DNA from: a virus
Length of the DNA stretch: 30,993 nucleotides
Virus record (IMG/VR): IMGVR_UViG_3300005613_000279
Span: 1 to 30,993 of that record
Direction: 5' to 3' (one strand)
The notes under the pieces are model-generated. The model did no database searches. It had not been told where the DNA came from and saw only the letters and a program-made list of their open reading frames with translations. This document shows, one piece after another, positions 7,197-13,209 of the stretch (its first letter is position 1; each line of letters begins with the position of its first letter). The translations under genes and the position numbers were made by a program.

Positions 7197-8160
7197 AGGT
7201 TTTATTCCATTGTTTAGAAGGTTTTTAGACAACCAGCTATGGACAGAAAAAAGAAAGTTTTCAAAAGCTGAGGCATGGATTGATTTACTTTTTATGGCAA
7301 GATATGGAGTAGAACCAGAAAAAATAATTGATAGAGGAGAATTGATAGTCATTAAACAAGACGAAATTTTAACTTCTCATCGGACATTAGCTAAAAAATG
7401 GGGATGGAGTAAAAAAAAGACCACTGATTTTCTCAAATGCCTCTCAAAGTCCGCCCAAATAGTATACCAGAGAAAAGACCACAGAAGAAGTATAATAAAG
7501 ATTATAAATCTAAGCAAATATCGTTGTCTAGTTACTGGAATTAACCCACAGAAAAGACCACAGAAAGCCCACAGACTGACCCACAGAAAGCCCACAGACC
7601 TTCCACATAAGAATAAAGATAATAAAGATAATAAAGATAATAAAGTAAAGAATACTAAAGTATTGGTTAAAACCAAAACCATTATTAAAAAAGAATTTGG
7701 TAATGAATTAGTAAACCATACCTTAATGGGTAACTTACCCAAACGGGTAAGTATAGTTACCCAAATGGGTAATAAAAAGTTACCCAAATGGGAGGGGAAG
7801 AAAGATAACATAAAGAAAACTATTAAAGAAAACACTACTTCTAAAGAAGTAGTAAGAAAAACTTACGGTAATAAGGATATAAACTTTTTAATTAAATACC
7901 TTAAAGAAAAATTAAAACTTCCGATGTTAGATGGTTCGGAAAAACAAAACCGGAGATATTGTTGGTTAACCTTAAAAAAATTCGGTGGTAAGAAAAAGGT
8001 TAAATTACTTATAGAAGTTACGGCCCGTGATGACTTCTGGGCAACTAAAATTGCTTCCTTTCAACAACTTTATTACAAAGGCGTTCAGATAATAAGTAAA
8101 ACTCGTAAGAAAGGAGGAGAAAATGGAAGATCAAAAATTGCCTTTATCAATCCCAAGTGA
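7168..8160 (+). CDS. Phage replication initiator / replisome organiser
   Basis: 330 aa from ATG 7168. The N-terminal 110 residues resemble the winged-helix domain of phage replisome organisers: FRRFLDNQLWTEKRKFSKAEAWIDLLFMA, then RGELIVIKQDEILTSHRTLAKKWGWSKKKTTDFLK. A low-complexity linker (PQKRPQKAHRLTHRKPTD, then DNKDNKDNK) and a C-terminal domain (INFLIKYLKEKLKLP... FWATKIASFQQLYYKG) follow. Such proteins bind the origin and recruit helicase. The linker and following DNA (7546-7853) is packed with repeats that look like the phage origin, as in lambda gene O. A DnaB-type ATPase lies two genes downstream. Upstream in-frame starts to 7138 would add ten unrelated residues and are rejected. Confidence 0.75.
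   Translation: MNKGKRKKHEGFIPLFRRFLDNQLWTEKRKFSKAEAWIDLLFMARYGVEPEKIIDRGELIVIKQDEILTSHRTLAKKWGWSKKKTTDFLKCLSKSAQIVYQRKDHRRSIIKIINLSKYRCLVTGINPQKRPQKAHRLTHRKPTDLPHKNKDNKDNKDNKVKNTKVLVKTKTIIKKEFGNELVNHTLMGNLPKRVSIVTQMGNKKLPKWEGKKDNIKKTIKENTTSKEVVRKTYGNKDINFLIKYLKEKLKLPMLDGSEKQNRRYCWLTLKKFGGKKKVKLLIEVTARDDFWATKIASFQQLYYKGVQIISKTRKKGGENGRSKIAFINPK
7546..7853. other. Candidate replication origin inside the initiator gene
   Basis: Five CCACAG cores plus one CCACAT start at 7546, 7558, 7569, 7581, 7592 and 7603, 11-12 bp apart (one helical turn). They are followed by four tandem AT-rich 9-mers of the type AATAAAGAT (7612-7647) and a palindrome AATACT-AA-AGTATT (7651-7664). Next come three palindromic iterons TTACCC-AAAY-GGGTAA at 7735, 7757 and 7780 (the last with a changed right arm), 22-23 bp apart. 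An 8-bp-arm hairpin lies at 7834-7853. Iterons, an AT-rich unwinding-type tract and location in the initiator gene are the lambda-type origin plan. Function is inferred. Confidence 0.6.
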
Positions 8161-8497
8161 GTGGGAAGAAAGATTTTTAATTAAAAGGATTGACGAAAAA
8201 GATATTATTATTAGCTTAGAAGAAAGAAATTCTATTCTTGATAACTTAAGAAAAGGGATACGCTTTGTTCAAATAGGCAAATATACATTAATGCTTAATA
8301 GCATAAAAAGCATTGATCCTTTTTATGAGCCTGATAATATCCCACCCAAACCGGGTGTTTACGAAACTAAGGAAAAATTGGAACTCTGGGAAAAATTGTT
8401 TGGTTATTCTGTAAAGCAATTAGAAGATGGTAAAAGAATGAAAAAAATTAAGGATAAATTAAATGGAAAGAAGATATGGGAGACAAGAATATTATAA
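8123..8497 (+). CDS. Hypothetical protein between initiator and helicase
   Basis: 124 aa with a strong SD (AAGGAGGAG) in front of ATG 8123, inside the end of the initiator gene (38-base overlap). N-terminal part LPLSIPSEWEERFLIKRIDEKD, a beta-like middle (RFVQIGKYTLMLNSIKSIDPFY), then a Pro-containing turn and a basic helical tail. No family is recognised. The position between a replication initiator and a DnaB-type ATPase makes a helicase-loader or replication-accessory role possible. Nothing in the motifs confirms it. Confidence 0.65.
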   Translation: MEDQKLPLSIPSEWEERFLIKRIDEKDIIISLEERNSILDNLRKGIRFVQIGKYTLMLNSIKSIDPFYEPDNIPPKPGVYETKEKLELWEKLFGYSVKQLEDGKRMKKIKDKLNGKKIWETRIL

Positions 8498-9315
8498 AAC
8501 CTCAAGAAGCAATTAACTTAATTGCCGAGAGGAAAAAAACATTAGAGTTTATTCCGACTGGTTTTCACAAACTAGATAAGTATTTAGATGGTGGGTTTTG
8601 TAAAAAAGAATTAGTTGTTATTGGTGGTGGGACAGGTGTAGGAAAATCATTTTTGGCTGGACAGATAGTTTTGAATGTGGCGGATAAAGGATTTAAAACT
8701 CTTTATCTTTCATTAGAAATATCTGTTCTGACAATAATGGCGAGGTGGATCGGTGGATTATCAGAAATTAAACCCGCCCGGATTATTGGTGGCCTTTTGA
8801 CTAAAGAAGAATTTGACAGAAAATCAGAAGCGGAAGCAAGGTTAGTTCTTTTATCAGAATTTATTTCAATGGCAGACTCAATTTATGTTTTTAGGGAAAT
8901 TATTCAAACTATCAAGACTGTTAAACCAGATTTAGTTGTTATAGATTTTATTCAAAATATTATTTCTTCAAAAGGTGATGAGTATGAGCGGTTATCGAGA
9001 ATAGCATTAGAGCTTCAAAAGCTGGCTAAAGAAGTTGATACTTGTATTGTGATTTTATCGCAGTTATCTAATCGGGTAGTTAGAGAAGGAGAAAAAGCTA
9101 GGTATTTGGAATATAAAGGATCGGGAGCTATTGCTCAAGTTTGTGATTTAGGCTTTTGGTTGATGCCTGATGATCGTGAAGATATTAAAATAGAAGAGCA
9201 AGAAAAACCTCGCGAACTAAAATTAATTCTTAGAAAAAATCGCCGTGGATTTTCTGGAGGAATGACTATTCTCGAAATGGAATTGCCAGGCGGGAGGATA
9301 TATGAAAAAGAATAG
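8476..9315 (+). CDS. DnaB/RadA-type RecA-fold ATPase, replicative helicase-like
   Basis: 279 aa. Walker A is GGGTGVGKS at residues 50-58, preceded by FIPTGFHKLDKYLDGGF, which is typical of the DnaB C-terminal or RadA/KaiC core. Walker B is VVIDFIQN, then VDTCIVILSQLSNR as motif 3 and YKGSGAIAQVCDLGFWLMPD as motif 4. The tail ELKLILRKNRRGFSGGM provides the usual arginine/lysine region. It is much shorter than a full DnaB (about 450 aa) and lacks the N-terminal primase-binding domain. Role: hexameric DNA unwinding at the phage fork, or a RadA-like recombination helper. It overlaps both neighbours by short stretches, so it is in one operon with the initiator. Confidence 0.85.
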   Translation: MGDKNIIKPQEAINLIAERKKTLEFIPTGFHKLDKYLDGGFCKKELVVIGGGTGVGKSFLAGQIVLNVADKGFKTLYLSLEISVLTIMARWIGGLSEIKPARIIGGLLTKEEFDRKSEAEARLVLLSEFISMADSIYVFREIIQTIKTVKPDLVVIDFIQNIISSKGDEYERLSRIALELQKLAKEVDTCIVILSQLSNRVVREGEKARYLEYKGSGAIAQVCDLGFWLMPDDREDIKIEEQEKPRELKLILRKNRRGFSGGMTILEMELPGGRIYEKE

Positions 9316-9544
9316 GCAGGTTAAAAAAATACAAGCAATGGTAAAAACGCTTTGTCGGTTGCTTGATAGAGAATTAGGGATGTTTTTAGCTATTCGTAAT
9401 TTATTAAAAATAGAACTCTGGCGGGATAATACAGAAGAAGAAAAAGAAGTAATGAGGTGTGAGCGAAAAAAGATAATTGTTACTAGGAAGACAATGGTAA
9501 AACTAATTCAAAATGAAATCGAGTCATACAATGAAAAGTATTAA
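9302..9544 (+). CDS. Small basic helical protein
   Basis: 80 aa, overlapping the ATPase gene by 14 bases, with GGGAGG just upstream of ATG 9302. Helical and basic: KKIQAMVKTLCRLLDRELGMF, then EEEKEVMRCERKKIIVTRKTMVKLI. No family is recognised. Translational coupling to the helicase gene supports it being real. Confidence 0.55.
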   Translation: MKKNRQVKKIQAMVKTLCRLLDRELGMFLAIRNLLKIELWRDNTEEEKEVMRCERKKIIVTRKTMVKLIQNEIESYNEKY

Positions 9545-9588
9545 AGAAATTCTCCAATCAAAAAAATACTGGAACGGGAGGTTCTTTG

Positions 9589-9795
9589 GTGGAGTTAAAA
9601 GGAGAAGTCTTAAAAGATCGTTTAAAAAAAGCGACTAATTTAGCAGACTGGCTTATTAATGAACAAGGAGTGAAGCATAAGGTAGCCTACATAATCTCGG
9701 CACGGAAATACAAAATTCCATTTTGGCAGGTGGTTAGTAAAGAATATAATCAAAATGTTAAGCCAAAGCAGTTGAAACTTGAAACTCGTGCCTAA
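9589..9795 (+). CDS. Small hypothetical protein (GTG start)
   Basis: 68 aa. GTG 9589 is chosen because GGGAGG ends 7 nt upstream; an in-frame TTG at 9586 is too close. Helical N-terminus (LKGEVLKDRLKKATNLADWL), then VKHKVAYIISARKYKIPFWQVVSKEY. No family is recognised. It is the last gene before a promoter-bearing gap. Confidence 0.5.
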   Translation: MELKGEVLKDRLKKATNLADWLINEQGVKHKVAYIISARKYKIPFWQVVSKEYNQNVKPKQLKLETRA

Positions 9796-9865
9796 ATTGG
9801 TCTATTTTTCTGCTCATCAGGCACAAAAGGTAACGAAAGGTTTGATAATAGGGCATTATCTCGAC

Positions 9866-9894
9866 TTGACATAGGTTATTTTATGTTGTAATAT
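9866..9894 (+). promoter_or_regulatory. Leaderless-type promoter
   Basis: TTGACA (9866-9871), 17 bp, TAATAT (9889-9894). ATG 9901 follows after 6 nt, so the predicted +1 coincides with the start codon. No SD exists between the -10 and ATG. Confidence 0.7.
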
Positions 9895-9900
9895 GGCATT

Positions 9901-10524
9901 ATGAACAACGGAAACGCTTCAAAGTTGACATATTATACCACTAAAGAAGTAGCTAAATTTTATCGCAAGACAGTTACTACCATTAGGAAATGGGCTAGGG
10001 AAGGGAAACTTCCAGCGAGGAAAAAAGGGAAAAGTTGGTTATTTAATAAAAAACAGATAAGAGCCGATTTAGCGGAAATGTCTGCTTTAGATTTTCTTAA
10101 AGAAAGTGCTTATCGGCAACCAGCAAGAAATTCTTTTGATATTTTGAGTGGTTTTGAAAGGATTGATGTAAAGTCCAGTCTTCTATATAGAGGTAAGTTA
10201 GGAGAACGATATTGGCAGTTTAGTTTAAGTATGAATTGTCAAAGAGGTTGTGCATATTGTGATTATTTTTTTCTCGTATGCTACAAAGACGAAAGAGCAA
10301 CAATAACTAGGGCATATCTTATTCCAGTTGAAAAGGTTTGGGAAATAGAGGGCAAGAAATATGTTAGTTCCTTAAAAATTAATTCTTATGAAGATAAATA
10401 TAAAGAATTTAGGATTCCTTATTTAGAAATACCATCTTATTTAAGAAAATCGAGAGAAAATCAACCAAAAATCCCGGCATACGAACTTCCTACTTTTACC
10501 CGTGAAGTGAAGGAGACTAAATGA
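9901..10524 (+). CDS. Excisionase-type HTH protein with Cys-cluster C-terminal domain
   Basis: 207 aa. Residues 7-56 (YYTTKEVAKFYRKTVTTIRKWAREG, then LPARKKGKSWLFNKKQI) are a MerR/excisionase-family winged HTH that binds DNA. The C-terminal 150 residues are unlike known excisionases. They hold YWQFSLSMNCQRGCAYCDYFFLVC, with C-x3-C-x2-C spacing plus another Cys, followed by RAYLIPVEKVWEI. The strand pattern (WQF, DYFFLVCYKDER, AYLIP) is also reminiscent of small nuclease-like domains. Predicted leaderless, expressed from its own promoter, and first of a run of ATGA-coupled genes ending near 11.7 kb. It may be a regulator or a sequence-specific nuclease; I cannot decide. Confidence 0.65.
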   Translation: MNNGNASKLTYYTTKEVAKFYRKTVTTIRKWAREGKLPARKKGKSWLFNKKQIRADLAEMSALDFLKESAYRQPARNSFDILSGFERIDVKSSLLYRGKLGERYWQFSLSMNCQRGCAYCDYFFLVCYKDERATITRAYLIPVEKVWEIEGKKYVSSLKINSYEDKYKEFRIPYLEIPSYLRKSRENQPKIPAYELPTFTREVKETK

Positions 10525-10694
10525 GAAAATGTATTCATGGTAAACCAATTAAAGAGTGCATCTTTTGTTGGAAAGCTGATCAATTCGATGTTTGTCCTAC
10601 TTGCGGTCAGAAATACACAGACTTAGAGAACAGAGCATCGATTCAAGAAGGAATAGAATGTTTGAAATGCGACAGTATGAGGAGTGATAGATGA
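10521..10694 (+). CDS. Small zinc-ribbon protein
   Basis: 57 aa, joined by ATGA overlaps to both neighbours. Cys pairs: KECIFCW, then CPTCGQKY, then CLKCDS, plus Cys4 and His6 near the N-terminus. These could bind one or two zinc ions. The CPTCG and CLKC pair separated by about 20 residues is a classical zinc ribbon. It is probably a nucleic-acid-binding accessory to the adjacent HTH and nuclease genes. Confidence 0.65.
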   Translation: MRKCIHGKPIKECIFCWKADQFDVCPTCGQKYTDLENRASIQEGIECLKCDSMRSDR

Positions 10695-11437
10695 AAAAAG
10701 CAATCAAACAAATCAATATTGTTAGAAAAGAAATAGATGATACTCATTACTATTGGGTTAATGGTGAATTTTTCCCAGGAGTTACTAGGATTTTAGATGA
10801 AGCCGCCCCAATGCCTTATGCCCTCAAACAATATTTTCTAAGGAGCACTCCTGAGTCAGCAGAAAAGAAACTTCAAATAACAGGAGACTTTGGGAGCTTA
10901 ATTCATGCCACGATTGAGAGGCTTTTGCTTGGTGAAGAAATAAATCTTGAAGAAGAATTTCCGGCAACTAAAGCAAAAAAACATCTTTGTTCTTTTGTTG
11001 CTTGGTTTGATGATTTTAAACCTGATGTTGACACAATTCAAACAGAGCATACGATTGCTTCTTTAACTCATAAGTATGCTGGAACTTTAGATTTGGCCTG
11101 TAGAAAGAATGGAGAGTTTTGGATTATTGATTTTAAGACTGGGTCTGGTATTTACCATAATCACGAACTCCAGATTGCTGCTTATAAACAAGCCTATGAA
11201 GAAATGTATGGCGTTAAGGTTGACCACACAGCCATTATGAGAACTGGAAGCCGGCATAAAAAAGGTTTTGAATTTAAAGAAATTAAAAGGTCGTTTAAAC
11301 ATTTTAAGGCAGTTTATGATAGCTATCTTAATTTGCATGATGGCAAAATTCCAGAACCGCCGAAAATTAATGTTTATCCTGAAAAGTTGCAGATTATAAA
11401 GAAATTGAAAGCCATAAAAGGTGGTGAAGAAAAATGA
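10691..11437 (+). CDS. PD-(D/E)XK exonuclease, RecB/Cas4-like
   Basis: 248 aa. Core motifs in order: GSLIHATIERLL (residues 69-80), YAGTLDLACRKNGEFWIIDFKTG with Asp134, Asp147 and Lys149, and HELQIAAYKQAYEE with Gln161 (the QxxxY motif). This is the RecB-type nuclease fold used by phage recombination exonucleases and Cas4. It probably digests DNA ends in phage recombination or replication. The neighbours are a zinc ribbon upstream and another zinc-ribbon-like protein downstream, coupled by ATGA overlaps. No single-strand annealing protein is recognised next to it. Confidence 0.8.
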   Translation: MKKAIKQINIVRKEIDDTHYYWVNGEFFPGVTRILDEAAPMPYALKQYFLRSTPESAEKKLQITGDFGSLIHATIERLLLGEEINLEEEFPATKAKKHLCSFVAWFDDFKPDVDTIQTEHTIASLTHKYAGTLDLACRKNGEFWIIDFKTGSGIYHNHELQIAAYKQAYEEMYGVKVDHTAIMRTGSRHKKGFEFKEIKRSFKHFKAVYDSYLNLHDGKIPEPPKINVYPEKLQIIKKLKAIKGGEEK

Positions 11438-11733
11438 AAGCAATAGTTAAATTATCACCGAAGATTGAATTGCATATTGAAGAGGCTACGCTAAAGGAAA
11501 CATTGTATTCAGCTATAACATTGACACAATATCCGAAGCAATGTGTTTGTGGGAATAGGGATGGGTTTTATTGGACTACTAATAAAGATCAAGATAACAA
11601 TATCTATATTAATGTCAAGTGTCCAAAGTGTGGTGCTAGAGCTAAGTTAGGAACATTAAAGGGCGATCGTGGCCACTTTTGGAGAAATTTTGAAAAGTAT
11701 GTTCCAAAAGATAAAGTTGACACTATAACCTAA
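11434..11733 (+). CDS. Zinc-binding small protein
   Basis: 99 aa. Four cysteines are arranged as CVCGNRDGFYWTTNKD, then VKCPKCGARAKLG: two Cys-x-Cys/Cys-x2-Cys knuckles about 28 residues apart, like a zinc ribbon. The N-terminal 30 residues (VKLSPKIELHIEEATLKETL) are beta/helix and uncharacterised. Its start overlaps the stop of the nuclease gene, so it probably works with that enzyme. A 58-nt gap with a good SD (AAGGAAGGAG) follows. Confidence 0.6.
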   Translation: MKAIVKLSPKIELHIEEATLKETLYSAITLTQYPKQCVCGNRDGFYWTTNKDQDNNIYINVKCPKCGARAKLGTLKGDRGHFWRNFEKYVPKDKVDTIT

Positions 11734-11791
11734 GAATAAAAGAAAGCAACAATGCTCTCAAGGGTAAAAAATAAAAAGGAAGGAGTAAAAA

Positions 11792-12112
11792 ATGACCAAA
11801 AAGAAACAAGCTGAAAACAAGAAGGGGAAAGAGGAGAAAATGAAGAAAAAAATTAAAGCGGAGAAGAGAATACACAACCTTTATAAGGAATGGGTTGATG
11901 GTAAAAAAATATTCAGAAAGCTAGTAAATAAATGGCACTATATTTATAGTTCGGATAAAGGGAAGATAAGCCTTGTAAGACTTTTTAACTATTTCTACAA
12001 AGGATATAATTTTTGGGAAATTTATTCTCTTGAGGGTGAACTTTTTGAAGACGTGGAACGATTTAACACAAAGAAGGAAGCAGAGAAACAAATTGAAAAG
12101 TATTTAAAATGA
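11792..12112 (+). CDS. Hypothetical basic protein
   Basis: 106 aa from ATG 11792 with AAGGAAGGAG upstream. The first 28 residues are Lys/Glu-rich (TKKKQAENKKGKEEKMKKKI). A second possible start, ATG 11840 behind GAGGAG, would remove most of this tail. The rest alternates aromatic strands and helices: WVDGKKIFRKLVNKWHYIYS, then KISLVRLFNYFYKGYNFWEIY, and a KEAEKQIEKYLK helix. No family is recognised. Confidence 0.55.
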   Translation: MTKKKQAENKKGKEEKMKKKIKAEKRIHNLYKEWVDGKKIFRKLVNKWHYIYSSDKGKISLVRLFNYFYKGYNFWEIYSLEGELFEDVERFNTKKEAEKQIEKYLK

Positions 12113-12342
12113 CCAAACAAAAAAATAATCGCCAGTTAATTCTTAAAGTGTCTGCTTTCTGGCTTGGAGTCTTTGCTATGGTTGCCGCAATTGTAGCTAT
12201 ATGGCTTTTACTACAGCAAAGAGTAGACCTTATTCAGGAAAACGCAGAAATCCAGCAAAAGCTGGAGACTTGTCAGAATAATTTTGCAGTTTGGTCTGAG
12301 CAAATAGAGAGTTCTCGAATAGTTGTGGAGTTAGAAGAATAA
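12109..12342 (+). CDS. Single-span membrane protein with coiled coil
   Basis: 77 aa. Basic N-terminus (TKQKNNRQLILK), one hydrophobic helix (VSAFWLGVFAMVAAIVAIWLL), then a periplasm- or cytoplasm-facing coiled coil (RVDLIQENAEIQQKLETCQNN). This is the shape of an i-spanin, but no spanin partner is seen nearby and the gene is far from the lysis genes. The last codons fall inside the left 27-bp direct repeat of the downstream cassette. The ancestral operon probably continued directly to 14337. Confidence 0.5.
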   Translation: MTKQKNNRQLILKVSAFWLGVFAMVAAIVAIWLLLQQRVDLIQENAEIQQKLETCQNNFAVWSEQIESSRIVVELEE

Positions 12343-12361
12343 CCAATAAGCGAAGATGAGA
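12335..12361. repeat. 27-bp direct repeat, left copy
   Basis: Perfectly identical to 14303-14329; it includes AGAATAACCAATAAGCGAAG. This copy spans the stop codon of the upstream gene. Joining the sequence left of this copy to the sequence right of the other copy gives a compact gene-stop, SD and ATG arrangement. That suggests 12362-14329 was inserted with target duplication. Confidence 0.75.
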
Positions 12362-12375
12362 AGTAAATTAGACAA

Positions 12376-12549
12376 ATGAACTTTATATACTTACCTTACT
12401 ATTGTTTGAGCGGGAGCTTGAGCTGGAGCGGGAGCAGGAGCAGGAGCGGGAGCGGGAGCAGGAGCAGGAGCTGGAGCAGGAGCTGGAGCAGGAGCTGGAG
12501 CGGGAGCAGGAGCAGGAGCTGGAGCAGGAGCGGGAGCAGGAGTTATTAA
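12376..12549 (+). CDS. Small Ser-X repeat ORF (array 1)
   Basis: 57 aa from ATG 12376 to TAA 12549. N-terminus MNFIYLPYYC, then 23 dipeptides X-Ser with X = Gly, Arg, Trp or Leu, ending in Tyr. The paralogue at 12921 has the same start, stop and flanks. The conserved ends argue for real coding; the lack of a clear SD before this copy argues against. Variation falls at the first base of the X codon, which changes the residue. In the other open frames (Gly-Ala on +, Pro-Ala on -) the same variable base is silent, so the coding frame is not settled. The protein would be a low-complexity repeat of unknown role. Confidence 0.35.
   Translation: MNFIYLPYYCLSGSLSWSGSRSRSGSGSRSRSWSRSWSRSWSGSRSRSWSRSGSRSY
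12406..12543. repeat. GGAGCN hexamer array 1, 23 units
   Basis: Tandem hexamers NGGAGC, with N being A, G or T but never C; two units are TTGAGC and the last ends in GGAGT. Flanks 12375-12411 and 12530-12575 are identical to those of array 2. Far more G-rich than its surroundings, and each unit contains the SD core GGAG. Confidence 0.9.
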
Positions 12550-12576
12550 ATAAAAGTTAGAGAGGAGGTGAAGAAA

Positions 12577-12921
12577 ATGGGAAGACAAATTGAAGTATCT
12601 GATGAAACTTGGGAAAAAATTAAAGATATTGTTTCTACTGATGATAAGTCTTGGGAGATAAACGAAATGGATGACTTTATAGGGAAAAAGCTGTTTATTA
12701 GAACAGTTACTTATCATCTTACTGGTAAAGCAGTTAAAAGAATTGGTAATTTCTTTCATCTAAAAGAAGCGGCTTGGATTGCTGATAGTGGTAGATTTGA
12801 ACAAGCAATTAAAGATGGAGAATTAAACGAAGTTGAACCAGTTGGTGAGGCTTGGGTTAATATCAATTCTATTGTTGATATGTTTCCTTGGAAAAATAAA
12901 CTACCAAAGGAGCAGAAATAA
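12577..12921 (+). CDS. Small conserved-looking phage protein inside repeat cassette
   Basis: 114 aa from ATG 12577; AGGAGG ends 8 nt upstream (the GTG at 12568 overlaps the SD and is rejected). Sequence landmarks: VSDETWEKIKDIV, FIGKKLFIRTVTYHLTGKAVK, FHLKEAAWIADSGRFEQAI, NEVEPVGEAW, INSIVDMFPWKNKLP. The pattern looks like a conserved phage family of unknown function. I have an impression, not checked, that relatives occur near lectin-fold or repeat proteins. The SD comes from the duplicated right flank of array 1, and array 2 starts at its stop codon. It is therefore enclosed between two copies of the array module and could be lost or duplicated by recombination. Confidence 0.65.
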   Translation: MGRQIEVSDETWEKIKDIVSTDDKSWEINEMDDFIGKKLFIRTVTYHLTGKAVKRIGNFFHLKEAAWIADSGRFEQAIKDGELNEVEPVGEAWVNINSIVDMFPWKNKLPKEQK

Positions 12922-13184
12922 TGAACTTTATATACTTACCTTACTATTGTTTGAGCTGGAGCGGGAGCAGGAGCGGGAGCTGGCGCTTGAGCAGGAGCGG
13001 GAGCGGGAGCTGGAGCTTGAGCAGGAGCGGGAGCAGGAGCTGGAGCGGGAGCAGGAGCGGGAGCTTGAGCGGGAGCAGGAGCAGGAGCGGGAGCGGGAGC
13101 GGGAGCTGGAGCTGGAGCAGGAGCGGGAGCGAGAGCAGGAGCGGGAGCAGGGGCTGGAGCTGGGGCGGGAGCAGGAGTTATTAA
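12921..13184 (+). CDS. Small Ser-X repeat ORF (array 2)
   Basis: 87 aa from ATG 12921, which overlaps the previous stop (TAATG) and has AAGGAG about 8 nt upstream. N-terminus MNFIYLPYYC as in array 1, then 38 dipeptides, mostly X-Ser, with X = Gly, Arg, Trp, Leu and one Glu; a few Ser are changed to Arg or Gly. It ends with SRSY and TAA, as in the paralogue. Good translation signals support coding in this frame, but alternative open frames over the array leave doubt. Repeats of a small residue alternating with a variable residue could form an extended fibrous or adhesive segment; this is speculation. Confidence 0.42.
   Translation: MNFIYLPYYCLSWSGSRSGSWRLSRSGSGSWSLSRSGSRSWSGSRSGSLSGSRSRSGSGSGSWSWSRSGSESRSGSRGWSWGGSRSY
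12951..13178. repeat. GGAGCN hexamer array 2, 38 units
   Basis: Same NGGAGC hexamer as array 1, 38 units, with a different order of N (A/G/T, never C) and occasional variants (TTGAGC, TGGCGC, GAGAGC, AGGGGC, TGGGGC). Three consecutive GGGAGC units could favour G-quadruplex formation. It lies between flanks 12920-12956 and 13165-13210, identical to those of array 1. Confidence 0.9.
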
Positions 13185-13209
13185 ATAAAAGTTAGAGAGG
13201 AGGTGAAGA

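Noticed and set aside
9531-9638. 35-codon ORF between two small genes
   Set aside because: No SD, and it overlaps the better supported GTG-start gene at 9589.
10220-10270. Radical SAM enzyme from C-x3-C-x2-C
   Set aside because: The protein is too short and has no glycine-rich SAM-binding strand or TIM-barrel pattern; the spacing alone is not enough.
12406-13178. CRISPR array
   Set aside because: Units are 6 bp and contiguous with no unique spacers.
12406-13178. UGA recoded as Gly (which would open the Gly-Ala frame through the TTGAGC units)
   Set aside because: Many genes here end with TGA in tight ATGA overlaps, so TGA is a normal stop.
12833-13195. Plus-strand Glu-X repeat ORF in another frame of array 2
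   Set aside because: It starts inside the 12577 gene, has no start signal and its C-terminus differs from array 1; the Ser-X frame has conserved start and stop.
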